From the NCBI GenBank assembly GCA_905234145.1, contig CAJOGK010000010.1:1-34047 (forward strand): a stretch of 34,047 nt of DNA. The letters are read 5' to 3'. The first letter of the stretch is position 1, and each line of letters begins with the position of its first letter. The notes under the pieces were generated by a model. The model did not search any database, had not been told where the DNA came from, and worked only from the letters and a program-made list of their open reading frames with translations. The stretch comes from an uncultured Prevotella sp. (GTDB lineage: Bacteria; Bacteroidota; Bacteroidia; Bacteroidales; Bacteroidaceae). This document shows positions 14,148 through 22,855 of the stretch, piece by piece. The position numbers and the translations under genes were made by a program.

Positions 14148-15485
14148 TTAAGAGAATACAATTGTACCCTGAATCGCATTGCGTGGATCACTTAGTGTTT
14201 CGTCAACATCTGGCTCATCAATATTGGTGGCCTGACTATTGATACTTTCCAGAATCTCACGTGTACGTTTATAAGTAGGTGTCTGCTCAACGGCTGAAAT
14301 CACATCGTCATTATCGAGATCTTCTGGACGGAATAGGTAGATATTCGGACGACGCTTATAGCGCTTGGTAGCACCCTCGCCACCATAATAGCGGTTACGA
14401 CGATCTTGGCGCTCAGCTGCCTTCTCCTGCTCAGCAGCAATGCGATTAAGATCTTCCTGGCTCTGCTTCTTCATATGGCTACCCATACCATCGATGCTCT
14501 CGATACCGAAGCCTGTGGCCAAAATAGTGACCTTGACTTTTTTACCCAGTTCGAGATCGGTAGCAAGACCCCACTTGATTTCGAAATCATTGCCAAACTT
14601 GGCCATGAAGTCGTTGACATCGTTCATTTCTTCCATCATCAACGATTGCTGACCATCTTTTGCACCTGCAAATGAGATGGAGAGCAGGATCTTCTTAGAG
14701 TTGAAGATATCATTATCATTTAGCAATGGAGAGTGGAGTGCATCTTCGATGGCCTTCTTTACACGGCCTTCACCTTCGCCATAACCTGTAGACATGATAG
14801 CTACACCACCATCCTTCAGAACGGTCTTCACATCATTGAAGTCCAGATTGATGAGACCGTGAACGGTAATAATCTCTGCGATAGATTTAGCTGCAATGCT
14901 CAGCGTATCATCGGCCTTGCCAAAGGCATCGAGCACAGACAACTCTGGATAAATTTCGCGTAAACGCTCATTATTAATAACTAGTAAAGCATCCACGTGC
15001 TTTTGCATCTCCTCCACGCCATCGAGCGCTTGGTCGATTTTTCGGTCGCCCTCAAAACGGAAGGGGATGGTAACGATACCCACGGTAAGGATACCCAACT
15101 CTTTGCTGACACGAGCGATAACGGGGGCAGCACCAGTACCAGTTCCGCCACCCATTCCAGCGGTGATAAATGCCATGCGGGTGCCGTCACTCAACATGTT
15201 TCTGATGTCGTCTATGCTTTCCTCTGCTGCCTGGCGAGCCTTTTCAGGCTTGTTTCCCGCACCAAGACCTTCCTTTCCTAGTTGAAGATGTACAGGAACA
15301 GGAGAGTCGTTGAGAGCCTGATTGTCCGTATTGCATAATACGAAAGTAACATCATGAATGCCCTCACGGTACATGTGGTTCACTGCATTACCGCCACCAC
15401 CACCAACACCGATTACCTTGATAATACTTTGTTCCTTCTCCGGTGCTCCGAAGTCAAGGATATCGAGATTCACATTATTTTCCAT
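14148..15485 (-). CDS. ftsZ: cell division GTPase FtsZ
   Basis: A 445-residue tubulin homologue that polymerises into the Z ring. It has the nucleotide-binding start (IKVIGVGGGGGNAVNHM), the tubulin signature GGGTGTG (112-118) and the T7 loop region (INLDFNDVKTVLKDGGVAIMSTG) that supplies catalytic acids to the next subunit. After the globular core (to about 320) comes a basic, Gln/Arg-rich linker. A possible conserved peptide TPTYKRTREIL (402-412) follows, and then about 30 more acidic residues ending GTIVFS. In many bacteria the FtsA-binding peptide is at the very end; here the candidate is internal. This is the last gene of the dcw operon, just before the terminator. A 36-bp repeated spacer separates it from ftsA. 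Confidence 0.98.
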   Translation of the reverse strand: MENNVNLDILDFGAPEKEQSIIKVIGVGGGGGNAVNHMYREGIHDVTFVLCNTDNQALNDSPVPVHLQLGKEGLGAGNKPEKARQAAEESIDDIRNMLSDGTRMAFITAGMGGGTGTGAAPVIARVSKELGILTVGIVTIPFRFEGDRKIDQALDGVEEMQKHVDALLVINNERLREIYPELSVLDAFGKADDTLSIAAKSIAEIITVHGLINLDFNDVKTVLKDGGVAIMSTGYGEGEGRVKKAIEDALHSPLLNDNDIFNSKKILLSISFAGAKDGQQSLMMEEMNDVNDFMAKFGNDFEIKWGLATDLELGKKVKVTILATGFGIESIDGMGSHMKKQSQEDLNRIAAEQEKAAERQDRRNRYYGGEGATKRYKRRPNIYLFRPEDLDNDDVISAVEQTPTYKRTREILESINSQATNIDEPDVDETLSDPRNAIQGTIVFS

Positions 15486-15488
15486 AAC

Positions 15489-15522
15489 TATCCACTTTTC
15501 ACTTTAAACTTTCAACTTCTCT
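15489..15522. repeat. pyrimidine-rich repeated spacer between ftsA and ftsZ
   Basis: The plus strand has near-repeats of ACTTTTCACTTTAAACTTTCAACTT. It is the same style as the segment inside GH31 at 11311-11349. It is the widest gap but one within the dcw operon. Confidence 0.5.
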
Positions 15523-16973
15523 TATTCTTCTTCTACAATCGACTTGCCAAACTGCTTGATACCCTTGATGGCTTTGTGCCAGAGGCTATTTTCCTTGCGG
15601 ATGCGCTCAGCTTCTGCCTGTTGGCGTAGTTCTTCTTCGCGACGGGCGCGCTCTTCTTCCTCCTGTTGGCGACGACGCTCCTCTTCTGCCTTCTGCTTCT
15701 CAAGTTCTGTGCGGACAACACCAGCAGGGATATCTGTGGCTTGACGAGCTGGACGCTGGTCGTTGGTGGGAGGAACAGGGGTTTGTTTCTGACTTCCAAA
15801 TAGATCGCCATTAGGATCGATAGCATTACCAGCACAATTGATGTCGCCTTTGGCCAGCAAACCTAATACGGTATTCATATCACCATTGCGGGCTTTGATC
15901 CACTCATTGTTTGAAAGAATGGTTTGGGTAACAAACTTGGCAACGCGAATCTTCTCGATATGTGTGTGATTGACAAAAGCCTTTTCGATATTCTTCATGT
16001 TAGAGCCACCACCCGTCAGGATGATACCACCCAAAAGTTTGTCGTAGAATTCTGAAGGAATCTGATACCATACGTTCTCAATAATTTCCTCAAGGCGTCC
16101 CTCGACAATCTCAATAAACTTGCGACTCTCTACTTGACGATCCTTATCGATAGAGTATTTTAACTCATTGTCGATATCATTATTGTCAGTATAGGCACAA
16201 CCGTATTTCAACTTCATGTTCTCGGCATCGCTCTCTTCCATCTGCAAGGTGGCAATATCCTTGGTAATATTACCGCTACCCAGAGGAATTACAGCCAGAT
16301 GACGAAGGATGTTCTTAGAATAAACAGAAACGGTGGTGGTATCAGCACCGATATCAACCAATGCACAACCAGAGCGCTTCTCAACCTCTGTAAGCACACT
16401 GTCGGCCAAAGCCAGAGGGGCTAAATACATCTCAGCGACATTGATACCAGCGGTTTCAAAGCACTTATTTAAATTCTTATAGAATGTTTTGCGCTCAAGG
16501 ATATTCAGGAAATGACCCTCTAGGCGAGTGGCCTGAATGCCAACAGGGTCTATCTGATACTGGGCACCAACCTTGTATTCCTGAACGGCAGCATCGAGAA
16601 TTTCTTGATCCTGATATGTCATGTTGCGGTTGGCGTCCATCAGTTCAATCACCATGTCTTGCGTGATAATAGTTTCTGTGGGTAGGTCTTTGGCGATAAC
16701 ATTTCTAACGCTGCGGATAGATTGTCCACCAACACCTACGTACACTTGAGTGATTGCGGTCTTGAGTTGGTTTTCCAGCTTTTTGATTATGCTGGTAAGG
16801 CATTGAGCGGTCTTATCGATGTTGTAGACCACTCCTTTGCGGATAAATGAAGAGGAGTCCTCTTTGACAACGGCAAGTACGTTGATGCTGCCATCGAGGT
16901 TCTTCTGGCCCGCGATACCGGTCATTTTAGATGAACCGAGTTCAATTGCTACAATAAATTCCTTTGCTGCCAT
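15522..16973 (-). CDS. ftsA: actin-like division protein FtsA
   Basis: A 483-residue actin-family ATPase that tethers FtsZ to the membrane. The start FIVAIELGSSKMTGIAG is the phosphate-1 motif. The SHS2-type 1C subdomain follows (about 85-165). CALVDIGADTTTVSVYS is phosphate-2 and GGIILTGGGSNMKNIEKAF is the adenosine motif. After the core, residues about 424-461 form a highly charged Glu/Arg helix (EEERRRQQEEEERARREEEL). A C-terminal amphipathic helix (LWHKAIKGIKQFGKSI, about 464-479) is the membrane-targeting sequence. The charged helix makes it longer than many homologues (about 420 residues). It starts 14 bases after ftsQ ends. Confidence 0.97.
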   Translation of the reverse strand: MAAKEFIVAIELGSSKMTGIAGQKNLDGSINVLAVVKEDSSSFIRKGVVYNIDKTAQCLTSIIKKLENQLKTAITQVYVGVGGQSIRSVRNVIAKDLPTETIITQDMVIELMDANRNMTYQDQEILDAAVQEYKVGAQYQIDPVGIQATRLEGHFLNILERKTFYKNLNKCFETAGINVAEMYLAPLALADSVLTEVEKRSGCALVDIGADTTTVSVYSKNILRHLAVIPLGSGNITKDIATLQMEESDAENMKLKYGCAYTDNNDIDNELKYSIDKDRQVESRKFIEIVEGRLEEIIENVWYQIPSEFYDKLLGGIILTGGGSNMKNIEKAFVNHTHIEKIRVAKFVTQTILSNNEWIKARNGDMNTVLGLLAKGDINCAGNAIDPNGDLFGSQKQTPVPPTNDQRPARQATDIPAGVVRTELEKQKAEEERRRQQEEEERARREEELRQQAEAERIRKENSLWHKAIKGIKQFGKSIVEEE

Positions 16974-16987
16974 ATATATGATAGTTT

Positions 16988-17746
16988 TTAAATTTTCTTC
17001 TTGCTATTCTTCTTACAGATAATTTGGTTGTCAAACTCCAAACTGATATAATTATATTTGTTCCAACCAGCTTTGTTCAGACCATAGAGGTAGAACTTAC
17101 GCAGGCGTTCCAATTTCTTGTCGATAGAGTTGGGTGTACCAATATAAATGATATGATCGCCCACGCGGGGTACAAATTCCATTGTCCCATTGTCGAGCAC
17201 ATTGATTTGCTCAATCTGATACTTCCAGAAACTATCCGCCATGATAAAGTTAGCCACTTTGGTAAGCGTTTGCCGGGCATATTTGTGGGTAATCGAACCT
17301 GTGGCGATGATGAGATTGGTAACGTATCGGTTCTCAGGCATCATATTACCATGAGTATCCACATAATAGTTTTCGCCATTATTGGCCATTACGCGGATTA
17401 CCGGGATACGTTGCTCTATCTGGATGCATACATGTCCGTTGAGCGTTTTATGGCATTCTGCATTCTTTACAAACGGACTCTTCTCCAATGTCTCTTCAAT
17501 GGTGCGGGGATTGATGCTTGTCCAGGGCTTTGAAAGCGGATAGAGCTTTTCGCGCGTGAGCAGTTTCTTTACTTCACTAGCATCCAGGAAGCCGTCGACA
17601 GCGGTATCTGCGATATCTATCTTTACCTCTGTACATGTAGTGGCTCTCATATCAGGTTTGTTAAACGCTGTGATAGCCAAGAGCAAGTAGGCGGCAATGA
17701 TAATGTCGCAAACAACAAGGAGTGACTTCTTCCAGTTGATGTTCAT
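16988..17746 (-). CDS. ftsQ: division protein FtsQ
   Basis: A 252-residue bitopic membrane protein with a short basic cytoplasmic tail and one transmembrane helix (about 8-27, LLVVCDIIIAAYLLLAITAF). A POTRA-like region follows (VKIDIADTAVDGFLDASEVKKLL and KSPFVKNAECHKTLNGHVCI), then the periplasmic beta domain. It links early FtsA/FtsZ to the later septal synthases FtsW/FtsI, usually with FtsL and FtsB. Sequence identity in this family is low, so position between murC and ftsA is strong supporting evidence. The gap to murC is three bases. Confidence 0.93.
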   Translation of the reverse strand: MNINWKKSLLVVCDIIIAAYLLLAITAFNKPDMRATTCTEVKIDIADTAVDGFLDASEVKKLLTREKLYPLSKPWTSINPRTIEETLEKSPFVKNAECHKTLNGHVCIQIEQRIPVIRVMANNGENYYVDTHGNMMPENRYVTNLIIATGSITHKYARQTLTKVANFIMADSFWKYQIEQINVLDNGTMEFVPRVGDHIIYIGTPNSIDKKLERLRKFYLYGLNKAGWNKYNYISLEFDNQIICKKNSKKKI

Positions 17747-17749
17747 ACG

Positions 17750-19126
17750 TTACTTTCTTTTCTCCAATATTTTAGTGATCTGGGGCACTTGATTGTCGAG
17801 ATCGCCAGCACCCAGTACGATCAGTACTTCAAATTGATGGTTCTTGATATAGTTGAGCACATCGCTTTTCTGGATGATCTCTTTCTTGACACCAGACTTG
17901 AGGTTGTCATAGATAAGCTGAGAGGTAACACCCTCAATGGGGAGTTCGCGAGCAGGGTAGATTTCTGTGAGCACCACCTCGTCGAGCAAACTCAGTGCCT
18001 CAGCGAAATCCTTGTAGAAATCGCGCGTACGAGTATAGAGGTGGGGTTGGAAGATAGCAGTGATGTGCTTGTCTTTGTAGAGCTCACGGATACTTTTGGC
18101 ACTCTGGTAGATCTCCTTTGGATGGTGGGCATAGTCGCTTAAGAAGACCAGTTTGTCGGTCTTGATCTTAAAGTCGAAGCGACGATCGACACCACCATAG
18201 GTCTTCATACCATATTTCAATTCTTCTGCGGTACATCCATTCAGTTGAGCCATTGCCATTGCTGCAATACCATTTTCAATATTAATGGGTACTGGCTGAC
18301 CTAACTGCACATTCTTGATGCTTTCAATAGGCGAGATGAAATCGAAAGTAATATTACCGTTAGCGATACGGATATTCTCAGCATGGAAGTCTCCCTCAGA
18401 GAGGCTATAATCGTAAATTTGAACACCCTGCTGAACGTGCTGTTGCATTTCAAGTCCACGATGGATAATCAAGGCACCTTCTGGTTGAATGAGTTCTGTG
18501 TAATGACGGAAACTCTCCAGGTATGCCTCTTTGGTACCATAGATATCGAGGTGATCAGGGTCGGTAGATGTAATCACACTCATCCAAGGGCGCAACCAGT
18601 GGAAACTGCGGTCGAACTCATCAGCTTCGATCACAACAAAATCTGAATCAGAAAGTATATAATTGGTGCCGTAATTCTTAGAGATACCTCCAAGGAATGC
18701 ATTACAGTCAAGATGACTCTGGTGCATGATGTGGGCACACATGGTAGAGGTTGTGGTCTTGCCATGAGTACCAGCTACACAAAGTCCCTTGTGGGCCTGG
18801 GTGAGCGTGCCAAGCACTTGTGCACGTTTTTGAATCTCAAAGTTGTTTTCCCGGAAAAACTGAAGTTCTTTGTGATTGTCGGGAATAGCAGGTGTATAAA
18901 TTACCAGGCATTTCTTTACCTGTTTACAGATATGCGGAATCTCATCGATGTTTTCCTCATAATGAATGAGCATGCCTTCTTTCTCCAGTTGACGGGTAAG
19001 GTCGGATGGTGTCTTGTCGTAACCACCTACCACTAATCCTTTCTTCAGGAAATAGCGGGCGATAGCACTCATGCCGATACCACCTGCTCCTATAAAATAT
19101 ACAGCTTTAATATCTTTCAGTTCCAT
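17750..19126 (-). CDS. murC: UDP-N-acetylmuramate--L-alanine ligase
   Basis: A 458-residue cytosolic Mur ligase adding L-Ala to UDP-MurNAc with ATP. The N-terminal Rossmann domain has YFIGAGGIGMSAIA. The ATP-binding loop is GTHGKTTT (119-126), with ADEFDRSF and STDPDHLDIYG downstream in the central domain. The C-terminal domain has GVDRRFDFK and DYAHHPKEI, the latter specific to MurC among Mur ligases. Length is normal. It lies six bases downstream of murG. Confidence 0.98.
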   Translation of the reverse strand: MELKDIKAVYFIGAGGIGMSAIARYFLKKGLVVGGYDKTPSDLTRQLEKEGMLIHYEENIDEIPHICKQVKKCLVIYTPAIPDNHKELQFFRENNFEIQKRAQVLGTLTQAHKGLCVAGTHGKTTTSTMCAHIMHQSHLDCNAFLGGISKNYGTNYILSDSDFVVIEADEFDRSFHWLRPWMSVITSTDPDHLDIYGTKEAYLESFRHYTELIQPEGALIIHRGLEMQQHVQQGVQIYDYSLSEGDFHAENIRIANGNITFDFISPIESIKNVQLGQPVPINIENGIAAMAMAQLNGCTAEELKYGMKTYGGVDRRFDFKIKTDKLVFLSDYAHHPKEIYQSAKSIRELYKDKHITAIFQPHLYTRTRDFYKDFAEALSLLDEVVLTEIYPARELPIEGVTSQLIYDNLKSGVKKEIIQKSDVLNYIKNHQFEVLIVLGAGDLDNQVPQITKILEKRK

Positions 19127-19132
19127 TTCTAA

Positions 19133-20239
19133 TTAACTTTTAGCTAATTTGATGACTTCTTTTGCTATGATTTCTGCTGAGTTGGGCAAAGCTAACTTCA
19201 GTACATTCTCGCTTAGCGACTTCAACTGTGCATCATCGTGAACGATCTTCAGGGCTAGTGGTAACAATGTTGCAGGTGCCTCGGCATCTTTCACATGAAT
19301 AGCTGCTTGCTTGGTAGACAGGGCGAGTGCATTCTTGGTTTGGTGGTCCTCTGCTACATTAGGACTGGGAACCAGAATAACAGGTTTACCAATAAGACAG
19401 AACTCAGAGATGCTACTTGCACCGGCACGGCTGATGACCAGATCAGCAGCCTTATAGGCAGCACCCATATCACTGATGAAATCCGTAACCTTCAAATTGG
19501 GAATAGTCTCGCCCTTCAGTCTTTCTGCGATAGATTCGCGATAGAAACTACCTGTTTGCCAGATGAACTGCACATCGGACGTTTTTACGAGGTCGAGATG
19601 TTGTAAAACACTCTCATTGATGGTTCTGGCGCCCAGACTACCTCCGACTAGAAGAATGGTCTTTTTGGCAGGGTCAAGGTCAAAGCTCTTGATGGCCTCT
19701 TCACGTGTGATCTTTGTGTCGAGTAAGGCTTGGCGCACAGGATTACCTGTGAGGATAATCTTTTCAGCAGGGAAGAAACGCTCCATACCATCGTAGGCTA
19801 CACAGATTTTAGCTGCTTTCTTAGCCAATAATTTATTGGTGACACCAGCATAAGAGTTTTGTTCCTGAATCAAACAGGGGATGCCCATCGCAGCAGCCTT
19901 GTTGAGGGTAGGACCACTGGCATAGCCACCAACACCCACAGCTACCTGAGGTTTGAAGTCTCTGATAATCTTCTTGGCCATCTGCTGACTCTTCCAAATC
20001 TTGAAGAGCACCTTGATGTTCTTCAAAAGGTGCTTACGATCGAAACCACAGATGGGGAGTCCTTCTATCTTGTAACCAGCAGCAGGTACGCGTTGCATTT
20101 CCATACGACCTAATGCGCCAACGAAAAGAATCTCGGCATCGGGATACTCTGCCTTGATGGCATTAGCAATTGATATGGCTGGGAATATATGACCCCCAGT
20201 ACCGCCTCCACTAATGATAATTCTTAACTCTTTGCTCAT
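19133..20239 (-). CDS. murG: UDP-GlcNAc:lipid I N-acetylglucosaminyltransferase
   Basis: A 368-residue GT-B enzyme that adds GlcNAc to lipid I to make lipid II at the inner face of the membrane. The first Gly loop is GGGTGGHIFPA (11-21) and the second is VGVGGYASGPTLNKAA. LLVGGSLGARTINES and the donor site ISRAGASSISEFCLIGKPVILVP are conserved. A hydrophobic patch (VLFKIWKSQ) is the likely membrane contact. It is preceded by a 40-bp gap after ftsW that holds a possible internal promoter. Confidence 0.98.
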   Translation of the reverse strand: MSKELRIIISGGGTGGHIFPAISIANAIKAEYPDAEILFVGALGRMEMQRVPAAGYKIEGLPICGFDRKHLLKNIKVLFKIWKSQQMAKKIIRDFKPQVAVGVGGYASGPTLNKAAAMGIPCLIQEQNSYAGVTNKLLAKKAAKICVAYDGMERFFPAEKIILTGNPVRQALLDTKITREEAIKSFDLDPAKKTILLVGGSLGARTINESVLQHLDLVKTSDVQFIWQTGSFYRESIAERLKGETIPNLKVTDFISDMGAAYKAADLVISRAGASSISEFCLIGKPVILVPSPNVAEDHQTKNALALSTKQAAIHVKDAEAPATLLPLALKIVHDDAQLKSLSENVLKLALPNSAEIIAKEVIKLAKS

Positions 20240-20258
20240 ACCTCTTTATTATTGCGTG

Positions 20259-20266
20259 CAAAATTA
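20259..20266 (-). promoter_or_regulatory. possible internal -7 box upstream of murG
   Basis: The minus strand reads TAATTTTG, matching TAnnTTTG, in the largest gap of the dcw operon. No -33 TTG occurs at normal spacing, so this is weak. It could give extra expression of murG-murC-ftsQAZ. Confidence 0.3.
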
Positions 20267-20279
20267 CAAATTTAATTTC

Positions 20280-21521
20280 TTAAACTGCTATTTTTACCGC
20301 CCTTTTTTTCGCAGAACGGCTAACACTTAATATGGCACCAATATAGGCGCAGTTGATAACAGTTGATGTACCACCGCGCGATATCAGTGGCAAAGGCTGT
20401 CCTGTCACTGGGGCAATACCTACAGCTACCAGCATATTGAATGTAGCTTGGATAACCAACATCAGGGCTAATCCCATAACGAGAAAAGCAGGGAAATTGT
20501 TTTCGCATCGGCTCGCGATGCGTGCTGCTCGATACAACAAAACAATATATAGGAAGACAACTACAGTAGCCCCAATGATACCTAGTTCTTCAATAATGAT
20601 GACAAATATAAAATCACTAAAGGCCTGAGGCAGAAAATCGCGCTCTACTGATTGACCAGGTCCACGACCGATAATGTTACTACCTACAATTGCAATGTTG
20701 GCATGCGCCACCTGAGCATCTTTGTCAAGGTCGTAATCCTCTGGAGCCACATATTTAGAATTCAATTTCTTGTCGATACGAGCTTTCCAAGTGCCCAGAC
20801 GGTGTAAAGGCGATGAATTCTTCTTATTCTCTTTTTTTACCACTCCATTTACGACAGACTCAGACTGAACCTCCTTACTGCTATCATCAAGACTACCCAG
20901 CGTGTAGATAGAACCGATGAATAACCCGATGAACAATATACCGAGCCCCATAAATTTTCCTAATTGCGACATGGGGATGCGACCAATAAACATCATCAAG
21001 AAGATAACAGCCAATATGAGGACTGCTGTTGATAAATTCTCTAAGCCAATGAGTAGCGTCATGGGCAACACAATGATCAGGATATATTTGAAGGCGCGCC
21101 TGTCTGCACCGTCTTCGCGTTGCATGGCACTCAGAATCTGAGCCGTTACCAGCACCATCGTGCCCTTGGCGATTTCTGAAGGTTGGAACTGAATACCAAA
21201 CAAGCTAATCCAGCGTCCTGCATCATTCGTTTTCTCACCAAAGAAGAGCACCCATAAAAGCATGATGCCTGAGAGGGCCAGCATAAACGGTGTAAAGAGT
21301 TTGAAATAGCGGCAGGGAATGTTCAGGATGACGATAGAGGCTCCAACACCCATGATAATCTTACCCACATGTCCGCTGATAGGGCCAAGATAGTTCTGAC
21401 TCTTATACGTTAGCGAACTTGAAGCAGAGAATACCTCAATGATACTGATGATGCATAGCAATAATAGCACCATCCAGATGACCTTGTCGCCCTTAAAAAT
21501 GTTTCCTACCTTAAAATTCAT
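20280..21521 (-). CDS. ftsW: SEDS peptidoglycan polymerase FtsW
   Basis: A 413-residue polytopic protein (about ten spans) that polymerises lipid II at the septum with its class B PBP partner. Motifs are DAGRWISLFGIQFQPSEIAKG (about 117-137), the large extracytoplasmic loop (about 215-290), the segment SVERDFLPQAFSDFIFVIIIEELG and the terminal TGQPLPLISRGGTS. The catalytic Asp of SEDS proteins falls in the large loop (ARIDKKLNSKYVAPEDYDLD region), which I cannot assign exactly. The start overlaps the murD stop by ATGA (21518-21521). Confidence 0.97.
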   Translation of the reverse strand: MNFKVGNIFKGDKVIWMVLLLLCIISIIEVFSASSSLTYKSQNYLGPISGHVGKIIMGVGASIVILNIPCRYFKLFTPFMLALSGIMLLWVLFFGEKTNDAGRWISLFGIQFQPSEIAKGTMVLVTAQILSAMQREDGADRRAFKYILIIVLPMTLLIGLENLSTAVLILAVIFLMMFIGRIPMSQLGKFMGLGILFIGLFIGSIYTLGSLDDSSKEVQSESVVNGVVKKENKKNSSPLHRLGTWKARIDKKLNSKYVAPEDYDLDKDAQVAHANIAIVGSNIIGRGPGQSVERDFLPQAFSDFIFVIIIEELGIIGATVVVFLYIVLLYRAARIASRCENNFPAFLVMGLALMLVIQATFNMLVAVGIAPVTGQPLPLISRGGTSTVINCAYIGAILSVSRSAKKRAVKIAV

Positions 21522-22849
21522 AGGCTCCTTGCGATTGTTTTAAACTGTTCACCACGATCCTCCATATTTTTAAATAGATCGAAGGATGCACAACATGGAC
21601 TTAGCAAAACGGTTTCACCAGGTTTGGCCATATCGTAACAGGCTTTCATACACTCTTTCATGGAATGGGTATCGCGAACGGGAATACCCAGATTGTCGAA
21701 ATTGTCGTGCAACTTCTGATTGTCAGCGCCCAGATATACGATTCCAGAGCACTTCTCTTTTACAAGTGGCTTGATAGGCTCGTAGTCGTTACCCTTATCC
21801 TTACCACCTATAATGAGAATTACCTTGGTCTTCATGGCTTCAAGGGCATACCAACAAGCATCTACGTTTGTGGCTTTTGAATCGTTGATATACTGAACGC
21901 CTCTTACCATACAAACCTTCTCCAAACGATGTTCCACGCCAGGAAAATCGCTCAGACTCTTGCGAATCTCCTCTTTCTTGATTCCTGCCACATTTGCTGC
22001 GATACCAGCTGCGAGTGAATTGTAAATATTGTGCTTGCCAGTGAGACTCAGACTCTCTTGCTCCATATTGAATGGCACGGGCTTCTCAATCTTATACTGA
22101 CCAGCTTCAATATAACCTATCACACCATTCTTTTTCAGTTCTGAGAATGGTAATTGGATGGATTTGATATCGTATTTCTTCAGTTCACGCTGGATGATAG
22201 GATCATCAGCCCAATAGATAAACGCATCCTTTGGCGTCTGATTCTGGATGATTCGCATCTTGGCATCAACATAGTTCTGCATCTCAAAATTATAGCGATC
22301 CAGATGGTCGGGTGTGATATTAAGCAGAATGGCGATATTGGCACGGAAATCATACATATTGTCGAGTTGGAATGAACTCAGCTCAATAATGTAGTATTCG
22401 TGTGGATCCTCTGCCACTTGTAGGGCTAATGAATTGCCGATATTACCAGCGAGTCCTGCATCGTAACCAGCCTCCTTAAAGATATGATAGATTAACGAGG
22501 TGGTCGTTGTTTTGCCGTTAGAACCGGTGATACAAATCATTTTTGAATTTGTATATCGTCCGGCAAATTCAATCTCACTGATGATATGGATACCTTTTTC
22601 TATTGCTTTTTTAACCATCGGTGCTGTCTCTGGGATACCAGGACTTTTGATGATTTCATCGGCATTCAGTATTTTATCTTCTGTATGCTGACCCTCCTCC
22701 CAATCGATCAGACGGTCATCAAGCATCTTTTTGTATTTGTCTGCGATTTTTGACATGTCTGAAACAAACACGTCGAATCCTTCTTTTTTTGCGAGAACAG
22801 CAGCTCCTGCACCGCTCTCACCTGCTCCTAAGATAACGATTCTTTTCAT
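21518..22849 (-). CDS. murD: UDP-MurNAc-L-alanine--D-glutamate ligase
   Basis: A 443-residue cytosolic Mur ligase that adds D-Glu. The start RIVILGAGESGAGAAVLA is the nucleotide-sugar-binding Rossmann motif. ATP loop GSNGKTTTT is at 109-117. LNITPDHLDRY and GVEHRLEKV are family motifs, and NDSKATNVDACWYAL is typical of MurD. The C-terminal LLSPCCASFDLFKNMEDRGEQF contains the SPxxxSFDxF motif. Coupled to ftsW through a 4-base overlap; six bases after mraY. Confidence 0.98.
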   Translation of the reverse strand: MKRIVILGAGESGAGAAVLAKKEGFDVFVSDMSKIADKYKKMLDDRLIDWEEGQHTEDKILNADEIIKSPGIPETAPMVKKAIEKGIHIISEIEFAGRYTNSKMICITGSNGKTTTTSLIYHIFKEAGYDAGLAGNIGNSLALQVAEDPHEYYIIELSSFQLDNMYDFRANIAILLNITPDHLDRYNFEMQNYVDAKMRIIQNQTPKDAFIYWADDPIIQRELKKYDIKSIQLPFSELKKNGVIGYIEAGQYKIEKPVPFNMEQESLSLTGKHNIYNSLAAGIAANVAGIKKEEIRKSLSDFPGVEHRLEKVCMVRGVQYINDSKATNVDACWYALEAMKTKVILIIGGKDKGNDYEPIKPLVKEKCSGIVYLGADNQKLHDNFDNLGIPVRDTHSMKECMKACYDMAKPGETVLLSPCCASFDLFKNMEDRGEQFKTIARSL

Positions 22850-22855
22850 CTTTTT

